A DNA stretch of 64,000 nucleotides from Paenibacillus soyae (GTDB lineage: Bacteria > Bacillota > Bacilli > Paenibacillales > Paenibacillaceae): NCBI RefSeq assembly GCF_024623455.1, contig NZ_JANIPJ010000003.1:62001-126000 (forward strand). Direction: 5' to 3'. The notes under the pieces are model-generated. The model saw only the letters and a program-made list of their open reading frames with translations, had not been told where the DNA came from and searched no databases. A program made the position numbers and the translations under genes. Positions within the stretch are counted from its first letter, which is position 1; each line of letters starts with the position of its first letter. Of this stretch, positions 1 through 8,065 are shown one piece after another.

Positions 1-63
1 GAACAGGAAAGCGATTATGACGGCGGCGGCGAGGGCGGCCAGCAAAGTTAGTTTAAGCTTCAT
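1..63 (-). CDS. yclO: Siderophore ABC permease, N-terminal piece (YclO-like)
   Basis: Only the first 21 codons are inside the window; the gene runs off the left edge. The start ATG (61-63, minus strand) follows a GAGGAG ribosome binding site. The visible residues form the start of a hydrophobic helix after a short Lys-rich N-terminus. The frame overlaps the end of the upstream yclN-like gene by 11 bases, as expected for the second permease of an iron-siderophore importer operon (yclNOPQ in B. subtilis, petrobactin uptake). The identity rests on position after yclN; the fragment itself is too short to prove it. Confidence 0.6.
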   Translation of the reverse strand, partial: MKLKLTLLAALAAAVIIAFLF

Positions 64-1006
64 ACGCTTTTCTCCTCATCAGCAGATACAGGAACACGAC
101 GCTCCCGATCACGCCGACGGTCAAGCCGATCGGCACCTCGTAGGGATAGATGATCACGCGTCCCAAGATGTCGCAGGCCAAGACGAACGCCGCCCCGAGC
201 AGAGCCGTATGCACCAGGCTCTTCCGCAAGTTGTCGCCGACGTACAGCGTGACGATGTTCGGAATGATGAGCCCGAGGAACGGAATCGTTCCGATCGTCA
301 GAATGACGACTACCGACACCAGCGCGACGATGACCAGCCCGATATTCACGACCAGCCTATGATTCAGCCCCAGGTTGACCGAGAACTCCTCGCCCATCCC
401 CGCGATCGTAAACTTATTCGCGTACAGGTACGCGACGACCAGCAGCGGCAAGCTGACGTACAGCAGCTCGTAACGCCCCGACATGACGGAGGAGAAGCTG
501 CCCTGCAGCCACGACGTGATGCTCTGGATCATGTCGTTCTTGTAGGCGAAGAACGTCGTCGCCGCGTTAATGACATTCCCGAACATGAGACCCACCAGCG
601 GAATGAAGATCGTGTCCTTAAATTTCAGCCGGTCCATGAATTTCATGAAGACATAAGTGCCGGCCAGCGCAAAAGCGAACGCGATCAGCATCTTGTGCAT
701 CGTCGCCGCCGCTGGGAAGAGAAGCAGCGCTACCAATATGCCAAGCTTCGCCGAGTCGTCCGTACCCGCCGTTGTCGGCGATACGAATTTGTTCCTGCTG
801 AGCTGCTGCATGATCAGACCCGCTATGCTCATGCCGACACCCGCGATCAGGATGCTGACAAGACGCGGGATCCGGCTGATGTTCATCACCTGCCACTGCT
901 CCGTCGTCATGCTGAACAGATCCAGCGGGGATATATCCTTAACTCCGATGAACAACGAGGCGACCGACATGATCGCCAGCGCTGCTATAAGCATCCATAA
1001 CTTCAT
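53..1006 (-). CDS. yclN: FecCD-family iron-siderophore ABC permease (YclN-like)
   Basis: A 317-residue membrane protein of the FecCD/BtuC permease family that would form half of the membrane channel of an iron-siderophore importer. It is almost entirely hydrophobic helices, and the segments SRIPRL, MQQLSRNKFVSPTTAGT and PFLGLIIPN match YclN of the petrobactin importer as I remember it, including length. A longer frame reaches 1039, but that start lacks a Shine-Dalgarno sequence; the internal ATG at 1004-1006 gives a YclN-like N-terminus (MKLW) and has GAGGCGAGG upstream, so I prefer it. It is the first gene of the operon, coupled by overlap to yclO, and sits below two Fur-box-like sites. The substrate (petrobactin or another catecholate) is inferred from homology. 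Confidence 0.85.
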   Translation of the reverse strand: MKLWMLIAALAIMSVASLFIGVKDISPLDLFSMTTEQWQVMNISRIPRLVSILIAGVGMSIAGLIMQQLSRNKFVSPTTAGTDDSAKLGILVALLLFPAAATMHKMLIAFAFALAGTYVFMKFMDRLKFKDTIFIPLVGLMFGNVINAATTFFAYKNDMIQSITSWLQGSFSSVMSGRYELLYVSLPLLVVAYLYANKFTIAGMGEEFSVNLGLNHRLVVNIGLVIVALVSVVVILTIGTIPFLGLIIPNIVTLYVGDNLRKSLVHTALLGAAFVLACDILGRVIIYPYEVPIGLTVGVIGSVVFLYLLMRRKAYEA

Positions 1007-1050
1007 TTCGCCGCTGTACCTCGCCTCATAGGATGTCATTATGTAACAAA

Positions 1051-1067
1051 GATAATCATTCTCATTA
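1051..1067 (-). promoter_or_regulatory. Fur-box-like site, promoter-proximal
   Basis: The minus strand reads TAATGAGAATGATTATC, a close match to the TGAGAATnATTATC half of the Fur consensus. It lies about 45 bases upstream of the preferred yclN start, where it could overlap the transcription start or early leader. Role inferred from motif and from the iron-uptake gene it precedes. Confidence 0.55.
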
Positions 1068-1142
1068 AAGACCCAAAAAAAAGGAGCTTTCGCTCAGTCT
1101 GGCTACCACCCGGGTAAGCCTGCCTTGCCCGTTCATTCTCAC

Positions 1143-1157
1143 TGATAATGATTATCA
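1143..1157. promoter_or_regulatory. Perfect 7-1-7 Fur box
   Basis: TGATAATGATTATCA is an exact 7-1-7 inverted repeat identical to the core Bacillus Fur consensus TGATAATnATTATCA. It lies about 140 bases upstream of the yclN start on the minus strand. Together with the second Fur-like site at 1051-1067 it indicates iron-responsive repression of the siderophore permease operon. Confidence 0.8.
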
Positions 1158-1247
1158 CAGGCACGTTTAATATTACCCTTGGCATCCTATTACGTCAACT
1201 ACATTATTTGGGAATTAATTGACAAAATATTGTCTGTCCGCATGACA

Positions 1248-1297
1248 ACGGCCTCCGCCGGAGCGCTCTTCCGAATTCGCGCTCTGGCAAAGGCCGT
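1248..1297 (-). terminator. Long hairpin downstream of the xylanase gene
   Basis: Arms of 19 bases (1248-1266 and 1279-1297) pair with three mismatches around a 12-base loop, starting 16 bases beyond the xylanase stop codon. The T-run expected of a classic Rho-independent terminator is missing on the minus strand, so it may be a weak terminator or an mRNA 3'-end stabiliser. Confidence 0.45.
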
Positions 1298-1312
1298 GAT
1301 GATCATGTTCTC

Positions 1313-2323
1313 CTAGAACTCCGTAATTCGATAGAATGAAGCTTTCGGACGATGCGCCGCGTCGAAGACGAGCGGCCAGTTCCGCCGGCCCCGCACCGGG
1401 AAATCGTGAAGCCAGGTGTAGTCGTCCGCCGCGCCCCAGAACGTAACGGAATCGATGGCGTCCCGGTATTCGCGGAAGAGCGCGAACACCGCTTCGTAAC
1501 GCTCGGCTTGAAGCTCCAGCATCTCCGCCGTCGGCTCGGTCAGATCGGTTCGCCGGTCGTCGTGCGCGAATACAGACAGATCAAGCTCCGTCACGTGAAG
1601 ACGCAGATCAAGCGCGGCATAGCTTTCGATGGCTTGGCGGATGTCATCCATTGACGGACCGTACAAGCTCCAATGCCCCTGCATGCCCATGCCGTGTAGC
1701 GGAACGTCCTGCTCCTTCAGAGACCGCAGCAAACGAACGATTTTGTCCCGCTTCACCGGATCGCATTCGTTATAATCGTTGTAGAATAGCTGCGCGTCCG
1801 GATCCGCCGCGTGCGCGTATGCGAATGCTTTGGCGATGAAGCCTTCGCCCGCGATATCCAGCCACTTCGACCGGCGCAGCCACTCCTCCGCCTTGTCCTC
1901 GATGACCTCGTTGACGACGTCCCAGCAGTAAACCTGGCCGCGGTAACGTCCCGCAACGGCGTTGATATGCTCTTCCATCCGCTTCAGCAGCTCTTCTTGG
2001 CCGATGGCCTGGCCCGCTTCATTCTGGAATACCCATTCCGGCGCCTGGTTATGCCAGACCAACGTGTGGCCGCGCATTCTCATCCCGTTCTCGGAAGCGA
2101 ACCGCGCGATGCTGTCGGCTGTCTCGAACGTGTACACGCCAGGCTCCGGATGGAGGCGCTCGAACTTCATGTCGTTCTCCGCCGTCAGGCTGTTATAATG
2201 CGTCTTCAGCAGGTCGCCGCTTGTCGCCAGCGTCCTCGCGTTGACGGCTGCCCCGATATCGAACATGCCGCGATACGCTTCCGCCAACGGCGTTATAGAT
2301 TTACTTCCCGATTGATCGTTCAT
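1313..2323 (-). CDS. Endo-1,4-beta-xylanase, GH10, intracellular type
   Basis: A 336-residue glycoside hydrolase family 10 enzyme cleaving beta-1,4-xylosidic bonds. The family landmarks are clear: TAENDMKFE near residue 48, RGHTLVWHNQ near 84, the acid/base Glu139 in WDVVNE, and the nucleophile Glu246 in HVTELDLS. There is no signal peptide, so the enzyme probably acts in the cytoplasm on imported xylo-oligosaccharides, like the small intracellular GH10 xylanases of Geobacillus and Paenibacillus. A GGGAGG site precedes the start. It is the distal gene of the minus-strand cluster, 141 bases below the ABC permease and separated from it by a terminator, so its expression depends on read-through or on a promoter I cannot see. 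Confidence 0.93.
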   Translation of the reverse strand: MNDQSGSKSITPLAEAYRGMFDIGAAVNARTLATSGDLLKTHYNSLTAENDMKFERLHPEPGVYTFETADSIARFASENGMRMRGHTLVWHNQAPEWVFQNEAGQAIGQEELLKRMEEHINAVAGRYRGQVYCWDVVNEVIEDKAEEWLRRSKWLDIAGEGFIAKAFAYAHAADPDAQLFYNDYNECDPVKRDKIVRLLRSLKEQDVPLHGMGMQGHWSLYGPSMDDIRQAIESYAALDLRLHVTELDLSVFAHDDRRTDLTEPTAEMLELQAERYEAVFALFREYRDAIDSVTFWGAADDYTWLHDFPVRGRRNWPLVFDAAHRPKASFYRITEF

Positions 2324-2360
2324 CGTAATCCCTCCCTAATAATTCGTTCTTCCGCGCTCA

Positions 2361-2424
2361 CGAAAAAAGAAGAACATGCGCGGCCGGCTCCACCGAACCC
2401 GGCCGGCCGCTCATGTTCTCTTTT
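2361..2424 (-). terminator. Rho-independent terminator after the ABC permease gene
   Basis: On the minus strand an imperfect stem (AGAACATG plus GCGGCCGG arms) is followed directly by TTCTTTTTTCG. It lies between the downstream permease gene (stop at 2465) and the xylanase gene and would separate, or reduce, xylanase transcription from the importer operon. Confidence 0.8.
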
Positions 2425-2464
2425 CGTTTGTTTGAGTGCCTTCCAAGCCGCTAATTGCTGGCGC

Positions 2465-3388
2465 TTAACCCTTCACGCCGCCGACCGTCATACCTTTGAC
2501 GAAATATTTCTGCAGGAACGGATACACGATAATGATCGGCACGCTCGCCACGATCGTCATCGTCGCGCGGATGGAAGCCGGAGTAACGGCCGTGACGCCG
2601 CCTTGCGCGCCGGCGAACGCGTCCGCCGCGGATTGCGAGCTGTTCGACGTATTGGTCGTCTGCAATATTTTCATCAGCTCATATTGCAGAGTGCTCAGGT
2701 CGATGTTCGAAGAGTTGTACAAGAATACGTCGAACCAGGAGTTCCACTGGCCCACCGCCACGAATAGGGAGACGGTCGCCAGCGCCGGAACGGTCAGAGG
2801 CAAGACCACACGAATAAAGGTTATGAACTCTCCCGCGCCGTCGATCCGAGCCGATTCCAATATCCCCTCCGGCAGCCCTTCGATGAACGACCGGATGACG
2901 ATCATGTTGAATACGCCGATAAGACCCGGAATGATGTACACCTCGAACGTATTCAGCATGCCGAGATCACGGATCAGCAGGTAGTTCGGAATCAATCCGC
3001 CGCTGAAATACATCGTCATAATAAAGGCGATCGTTACGAATTTCTTTAAGACAAACTCCTGACGGCTGACCGTGTAGGCCAGCATGGCCGTGCAGAATAC
3101 CGAGACGATCGTGCCGATGACCGCGCGGGCACCCGAGATGAACATGGAGTGGAAGATCGTCGCTTCGCCGAATACGTATTCGTAGTTTTCCCAAGTGAGC
3201 ATGCGCGGCAAGACGTGAATGCCGCCTCTCACCGCGTCGTTCGCGTCGTTGAGCGATACCGCCAGCATATTGAGGAACGGATACAACGTGACCACGACAA
3301 GGCACAGCATGAAGATGATGTTCAGCGTATCGAAGATCCGGTCCTGCAAGCTGTTGTACCGGCTGCGGGCAGCGCTGCTTTTGCTCAT
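2465..3388 (-). CDS. Carbohydrate ABC importer permease, LplC/YtcP type
   Basis: A 307-residue inner permease subunit of a CUT1-family sugar importer. It has about six hydrophobic helices and the EAA-type loop ESARIDGAGEFITFIRVVLP near residues 177-197, which contacts the ATPase. The C-terminal QKYFVKGMTVGGVKG is typical of the LplC/YtcP group that works with LplB-type partners. It lies 48 bases after the partner permease and after the binding-protein gene on the same strand. The linked xylanase and two-component system suggest xylo-oligosaccharide import, as in the XynEFG system of Geobacillus. No dedicated ATPase gene is present, so it probably uses a shared MsmX-type ATPase encoded elsewhere (inference). 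Confidence 0.88.
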   Translation of the reverse strand: MSKSSAARSRYNSLQDRIFDTLNIIFMLCLVVVTLYPFLNMLAVSLNDANDAVRGGIHVLPRMLTWENYEYVFGEATIFHSMFISGARAVIGTIVSVFCTAMLAYTVSRQEFVLKKFVTIAFIMTMYFSGGLIPNYLLIRDLGMLNTFEVYIIPGLIGVFNMIVIRSFIEGLPEGILESARIDGAGEFITFIRVVLPLTVPALATVSLFVAVGQWNSWFDVFLYNSSNIDLSTLQYELMKILQTTNTSNSSQSAADAFAGAQGGVTAVTPASIRATMTIVASVPIIIVYPFLQKYFVKGMTVGGVKG

Positions 3389-3436
3389 CGTTTGTTTCCT
3401 CCTATCGTTGCGCTTGCGTCAGCATGCTGCGCTCGC

Positions 3437-4411
3437 TTAATACAATCGTGCTTCGCCCATTTTCTTGGCGATCGTGTTGGCCGAGACGAGGAACACGAAG
3501 CTGACGACCGTTTTGAACATGCCCGCGGCCGTCGCGAGGGAGAAGTTGCTCTGTTCCATCCCCCACTTGAGCACGAATATTTCAAGGTTATCGGAGTAGT
3601 CGGCCGTCATGCCGTTGCCCAGCAAGTACTGCGGCTCGAAGCCCGCCTCCAGGATATGCCCTAAATTCATGATTAACAGGATGACGATTACCGGCTTGAG
3701 ACCGGGAAGGGTGATGCTCCAGATGCGCTGGAAGCGGTTCGCCCCGTCGATTTCGGCCGCTTCGTATTGCGAAGGGTCGATCGTCGACATCGCCGCCAAA
3801 TAGATGATGGTATTCCAGCCTACGTCTTTCCATACCTCGGTTATCCCGAGAATGCCCCAGAAGTATTCGCCTTTGCCTAGCCATAGCACGGGCCCGTCGA
3901 TGAGACCCAGCTTCATGAAGAGAACGTTGATGATTCCTTCGCTCGACAGCACGGTCGTTACGATGCTGGCCGCCACGACCCAGGAGATGAAGTGCGGCAG
4001 GTAGCTGATCGTCTGAACGACCCGTTTGAAAATAATGTTCCGCAGCTCGTTAAGCAGAATGGCCAGCGTAATCGCCGTCACGAAGCCTAAGACGAGCTTG
4101 ATGGAGCTCATAACGAACGTATTGCGTAGTATCCGGTAGAAGGATTCATCGGAAAACAAGATTTTGAATTGGTCGAAGCCTACCCACTTCTGCTCGGAGA
4201 ACGATTTATGCGGCTTGAAATTTTGGAAGGCGGTCAGCCATCCCCACAGCGGCACGTATTTGAAGACGAACAGCCATAGCAGGAAGGGAACGGACATCAA
4301 GACAAGCACCTTCTGCTGCACGAGCCTCTTCAAAAACAATTGGAGGCCGGACGTCTGGGCTGTCACTGCCCCCCGCGACGTTTGAATAACGGGTTCTGTA
4401 TGTTTCTCCAC
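3437..4411 (-). CDS. Carbohydrate ABC importer permease, LplB/YteP type
   Basis: A 324-residue membrane subunit of the same CUT1 importer. The N-terminal cytoplasmic arm (about 30 residues) leads into a helix ending FVFKYVPLWGWLTAFQNFKP, a hallmark of LplB/YteP proteins. The EAA loop reads YEAAEIDGANRFQRIWSITLP near residues 215-235. It lies between the binding-protein gene (about 83 bases upstream) and the second permease. It would pair with the LplC-type protein to form the membrane channel for an oligosaccharide, most likely a xylo-oligosaccharide given the neighbouring xylanase. Confidence 0.88.
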   Translation of the reverse strand: MEKHTEPVIQTSRGAVTAQTSGLQLFLKRLVQQKVLVLMSVPFLLWLFVFKYVPLWGWLTAFQNFKPHKSFSEQKWVGFDQFKILFSDESFYRILRNTFVMSSIKLVLGFVTAITLAILLNELRNIIFKRVVQTISYLPHFISWVVAASIVTTVLSSEGIINVLFMKLGLIDGPVLWLGKGEYFWGILGITEVWKDVGWNTIIYLAAMSTIDPSQYEAAEIDGANRFQRIWSITLPGLKPVIVILLIMNLGHILEAGFEPQYLLGNGMTADYSDNLEIFVLKWGMEQSNFSLATAAGMFKTVVSFVFLVSANTIAKKMGEARLY

Positions 4412-4449
4412 TACGGTTTCTCCTTTCCGCTATCCAATATGGATGGGGA

Positions 4450-4479
4450 GAGGGCCGGAATACGACATCTCCGGCCCTC
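4450..4479 (-). promoter_or_regulatory. Intercistronic hairpin between binding protein and permease
   Basis: Perfect 10-bp arms (GAGGGCCGGA and TCCGGCCCTC) with a 10-base loop lie 15 bases past the binding-protein stop codon. No T-run follows, so it is unlikely to be a full terminator. Such a hairpin typically stabilises the upstream mRNA end or attenuates read-through, raising binding protein over permease; that role is inferred. Confidence 0.6.
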
Positions 4480-4494
4480 CCGATTGATGCTTGA

Positions 4495-6192
4495 TTACCA
4501 CTTGCCGGCGATGCGGTCTTGAACCTTCTGCGTCATGGTCGCCTCATATGTTGCTTTGTCCAGCTTATTGAATTCACCCATATATTCGTTCCAGAGAGCA
4601 TCGAAGGAGCTTGGCGATTCCAGGATCATCTTCGGCAAATATTTTTTCTGAAGATCGTCGGACTTCTGCGAGAAGATCTGCTCCGGCGTGCCTTGGCCCA
4701 GATTGATGGACCAAGCCGGGTACCAAGGACGATCGTCCGGATCCGAGAAGTAGTCGCTGAACGTTGTGGCGCCGAAAGCTTCGAGCAGCGTTTTGTCGCC
4801 TTCCGTGAAGCCTGCCGCCGCTACCTCCGGCTGGTTGCCTACGCCGTAGGAGTTGCCGTCGGTCAACAAAGAGTTGCTGCCGTAACGCGGCCAGCCATAC
4901 TCGAAGTATTGGAAGCCGTAGCTCAGCTTAAAGTTCGTATCGTCGCGGTTTTTCTGCTGTTCTTCGTTCAGGAAGTATCGGCCGTTCTCGTCAACGCTGT
5001 ACGTGACGTCCTTCTCGCCCCATTGCACGAGAATTTGGTTTTCTTCTTGCAGGAGGTTATCGATGTACTTGATCAGGCGAACCGGATCCTTGGCATCGAC
5101 GGAAATGCCTACGCCTCGGTTGTTGACGAATGCCGGCGGATCGACGTATTGGTCTTTGATGTCGGCGCTGTACACGATCGGCAGCGGAGCGTAACGCTTC
5201 TCGTCGATGTCAGCGGCCTTCAGGTTGTTCGTCGCTTCGCCGATTTGCCAGTTGTACGCGAAGTAGCCTAGCAGACGGCCGGAAGTGACCTTCGCCATGA
5301 ATTGGTCTTTGTTCATGACGAACGACTCGGCGTCGAACAAGCCTTCGGCGTTGATCTCGCTCAGCTTCTTGATCCATGGCTTCTGGATGTTATCCGTGCC
5401 CGCCACGACCTTCGCTTCATGCGTCTCCAGGTCGATGGTCACGCCGCCGTCGTTCGGGAAGCCGGCCAGGTGCATCGCCGCGTTCTGCACGTTGTAGAAC
5501 GTGTCGGCCGGCGCGAATACCGCGAAGCCGATCGTATCTTTGCCGTCTACTTGCGGATATTTCGCTTTGTACTGACGGATAAGATCGAAGTACTCGTCCA
5601 GCGTCTTCAGCTGCGGATACCCGAACTCCTTCAGAACGGAACGCTGCATCCAGAACGCGCCTTGGCTGATGTTCGGGTCGCCGATGTAGCCTTGGTTCGC
5701 GGAGTAAGGAAGAATGTACATCTTGCCGTCGGTGTGACGGAATTTATCGAAATAAGGTCCGTATACGCGCTTAATGTTCGGGCCGTGCTCCTCGATCAGC
5801 TCGTCGAGCGGTATGAACGCTTCCGCATCCATCAGCTTGTCGATTTGATCTTCAGGCGCGATCAGGTCCGGATAATCGCCGGAGGCGATCATGACGCCCG
5901 CTTTCGTGTCGGCTTCGCCGACGAGATATTCCAGTTTGAAATCCACGCCTGTCTGTTCTTGAAGCTTCTTGCCGATCGTGGTTTCGCTTGCCATGACATC
6001 CTTGCCTCTGGACTGGAAGTTGTAATACGTGAACGTAACCGGTTCCGTGGATACCGCTTCCTCCGAAGACGCCGGAGCGTCCGAAGCCGGCGCGCCGCTA
6101 TTTTTGCTGTTGTTGCCGCCGCTACATCCGGCGAGCGCCGATGAAGCCAGGAATAACGACATCGCGATGGTGATAAGCTTTTTATTACCCAT
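4495..6192 (-). CDS. Oligosaccharide-binding lipoprotein, LplA/XynE type
   Basis: A 565-residue extracellular solute-binding protein (family 1, long LplA/YtcQ subgroup). The signal peptide ends in the lipobox LAGC (Cys23) and is followed by a Ser/Asn/Ala-rich linker, so the mature protein should be lipid-anchored on the outer face of the membrane. Length fits the 540-570 residue binding proteins that accompany LplB/LplC permeases. It is the first importer gene after the sensor kinase gene, with two cre-like palindromes in the gap. By context it should bind xylo-oligosaccharides for the permeases downstream; the sequence alone does not prove the ligand. Confidence 0.88.
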   Translation of the reverse strand: MGNKKLITIAMSLFLASSALAGCSGGNNSKNSGAPASDAPASSEEAVSTEPVTFTYYNFQSRGKDVMASETTIGKKLQEQTGVDFKLEYLVGEADTKAGVMIASGDYPDLIAPEDQIDKLMDAEAFIPLDELIEEHGPNIKRVYGPYFDKFRHTDGKMYILPYSANQGYIGDPNISQGAFWMQRSVLKEFGYPQLKTLDEYFDLIRQYKAKYPQVDGKDTIGFAVFAPADTFYNVQNAAMHLAGFPNDGGVTIDLETHEAKVVAGTDNIQKPWIKKLSEINAEGLFDAESFVMNKDQFMAKVTSGRLLGYFAYNWQIGEATNNLKAADIDEKRYAPLPIVYSADIKDQYVDPPAFVNNRGVGISVDAKDPVRLIKYIDNLLQEENQILVQWGEKDVTYSVDENGRYFLNEEQQKNRDDTNFKLSYGFQYFEYGWPRYGSNSLLTDGNSYGVGNQPEVAAAGFTEGDKTLLEAFGATTFSDYFSDPDDRPWYPAWSINLGQGTPEQIFSQKSDDLQKKYLPKMILESPSSFDALWNEYMGEFNKLDKATYEATMTQKVQDRIAGKW

Positions 6193-6227
6193 GATCTGTT
6201 TGGCCCCCTTAACTCTTATGCGCTTGT

Positions 6228-6263
6228 TGTAAGCACTTTCAGTATAAATCGAAAGCGCTTTCG
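6228..6263. promoter_or_regulatory. Two cre-like palindromes upstream of the binding-protein gene
   Basis: TGTAAGCACTTTCA (6228-6241) and the perfect 14-bp palindrome CGAAAGCGCTTTCG (6250-6263) both resemble the CcpA catabolite-response element (TGNAANCGNTTNCA). They sit 36-71 bases upstream of the importer start on the minus strand. Carbon catabolite repression of xylo-oligosaccharide import by CcpA is the simplest reading; a LacI-family regulator could also bind such sites. Confidence 0.6.
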
Positions 6264-6292
6264 GCTTGTACCCATCAATCTAAAGCTAATCC

Positions 6293-8026
6293 TTAGTAAA
6301 TCATAGGCAATCGGATTTCGACCTTTGTTCCGCTGCCCGGCTCGCTTTCAAGCTTGAAGCGGAACTCCTCCTTGTAGCACATTCTCAGACGGGAGTAAGC
6401 GTTTTTCATGCCGACGTTTTCCCTGCCCGACTCCTCTTCCTGCTGCAAGTAGCGAAGAATGTCCTCGAGCTTCTCTTCGTCCATGCCAATCCCGTTGTCG
6501 ACGAGAGAGAATACGAGCGTCTCCCCCGACTGGCGGATATCGATCGTAATCAATCCGCTGCCCGCCGACTTCTCGATGCCGTGAATGCTGGCGTTCTCCA
6601 CGAAAGGCAGGAACGTCATCTTCGGGATCGTGAAATCGCGAAGCGCCTCATCGACATGAATGATATATTCCAGCTTGTCGCCGAAACGGTATTTTTGAAT
6701 TTCAAGGAAGCAGACGATCAGCTCGATCTCGTCGCGGATCGGCACCCAGTCGCGTCCCCAGCTGATGGACTTCCGGAATATTTTGGCCATATCCAGAATA
6801 ATCTTGGCGGTCTCCTTCTCGCCTTTCATAAGGCTGCGCATGCGGATCGTCTCCAGCGCGTTAAATAGAAAATGCGGGTTGATCTGGCTGTGAAGAGCAC
6901 GCAGCTGCGTCTGCTTCCGCTTCAGCTCCAGATCCTTCTTCTCGATATCGGCGATATAGACGTCGTCGATCAAGCTGCGGATCCGGTTCGTCATCCGGTT
7001 GAATTCCATCGTCAGCTGTCCGATTTCGTCCCTGGATTCCGCTTTGGGAATAGGCTCGAACGTGCCGCCCTTCACCTTCTTCATCTGCTTGAGAATGCCT
7101 ACGAGCCGCTTATGAAGCGATTGCGAGATAAGCGCGATAATCAGCGTCGGGAGCACAAAATTAATGAGAGCCAAATACAAGACGAACGAGCGGGATTTAT
7201 AAACCTCCTCCATCACGATCTTCTCGTTCATAACGCCTTGCATCGTCCAGTCCTTCATATATTCCCCGTTCGATAACGGCTGGCGGAAGGTTATAATGTC
7301 CGCTTGTGCGGGCATGGCCTCCATGGTCAACCGTTCCGAACGCCAATCCGCGCCTTCGTTCGTGCTGTACGTAATGGTCTCGTCCGGGCCGATCAAATAC
7401 AGCTCACCGTCGAAGGCGGAATGCCGGAACAACGCGCTCATCTCGACCATGTTCAGGTCGATCTTCAGGATATGAATGTTCTCCGAAGCCGGATCATAAT
7501 GGTTAAGGGCCTGAAGCATGCTGAACGAGGCGCCGTCATGGTACAGATACGGATAGCGTGTCGTCGACTCGCCGAGCATGCGGAACCAGCCCTCTTCCTT
7601 GACCTCGTCCGAAATTCGCTCGATATTGCCGGAGGTTAGAATCGTCGGATTGCTGGTATACACGGTAAGCTTGCCCACCGAGGCGTAGGTCTGGCTGTAG
7701 ATCGACAACGCGCCCCGCAGGTATGCCTCGTAGGCTTCGATATAATCGATCGCCGAACCGTATTCTCGGTCGATAATATCGTTGAAGCCGGAATCCAGAT
7801 AGAAATGGTAAGAGATGCCCACCAATTCGTCGAACAAGGTTTGCAGCTCGTTTTTTGTTTTTTCAAGCGTGATGTTAGCGTCCCGTATTTTCTGATTTTT
7901 AATATTCGTGGTTGTTACTTGATAGAAGATCACGTTCGTCAGGACGATCGGTATAAATACCGAAAGCACGTACATAATCAGCAGCTTGTCCCGAAGCCTG
8001 ATGTCGTTGAAACGAAATTTTCTCAT
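6293..8026 (-). CDS. Sensor histidine kinase, YesM type
   Basis: A 577-residue membrane kinase. Transmembrane helices lie near residues 15-36 and 282-302 with an extracellular sensor domain of about 245 residues between them, followed by a HAMP linker (about 303-355), a His_kinase domain with the phospho-acceptor His385 in SQINPHFLFNALE, and an HATPase domain with the N-box FLPFVENASIHG and the DNGIGM motif. This is the YesM/LytS-like class that pairs with AraC-type response regulators. It lies 39 bases after the regulator gene and 100 bases before the importer. It probably senses extracellular xylo-oligosaccharides, possibly through the binding protein (inference from XynD of Geobacillus). 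Confidence 0.9.
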   Translation of the reverse strand: MRKFRFNDIRLRDKLLIMYVLSVFIPIVLTNVIFYQVTTTNIKNQKIRDANITLEKTKNELQTLFDELVGISYHFYLDSGFNDIIDREYGSAIDYIEAYEAYLRGALSIYSQTYASVGKLTVYTSNPTILTSGNIERISDEVKEEGWFRMLGESTTRYPYLYHDGASFSMLQALNHYDPASENIHILKIDLNMVEMSALFRHSAFDGELYLIGPDETITYSTNEGADWRSERLTMEAMPAQADIITFRQPLSNGEYMKDWTMQGVMNEKIVMEEVYKSRSFVLYLALINFVLPTLIIALISQSLHKRLVGILKQMKKVKGGTFEPIPKAESRDEIGQLTMEFNRMTNRIRSLIDDVYIADIEKKDLELKRKQTQLRALHSQINPHFLFNALETIRMRSLMKGEKETAKIILDMAKIFRKSISWGRDWVPIRDEIELIVCFLEIQKYRFGDKLEYIIHVDEALRDFTIPKMTFLPFVENASIHGIEKSAGSGLITIDIRQSGETLVFSLVDNGIGMDEEKLEDILRYLQQEEESGRENVGMKNAYSRLRMCYKEEFRFKLESEPGSGTKVEIRLPMIY

Positions 8027-8065
8027 GCGCCTGCTCCCTCCGCCTTCGCTTCGGCCCCTGCCCCT

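Noticed and set aside
17..1000. Long plus-strand ORF opposite yclN
   Set aside because: Antisense shadow: Arg/Asp/His-rich product, no ribosome binding site, and the minus-strand frame encodes a recognisable permease.
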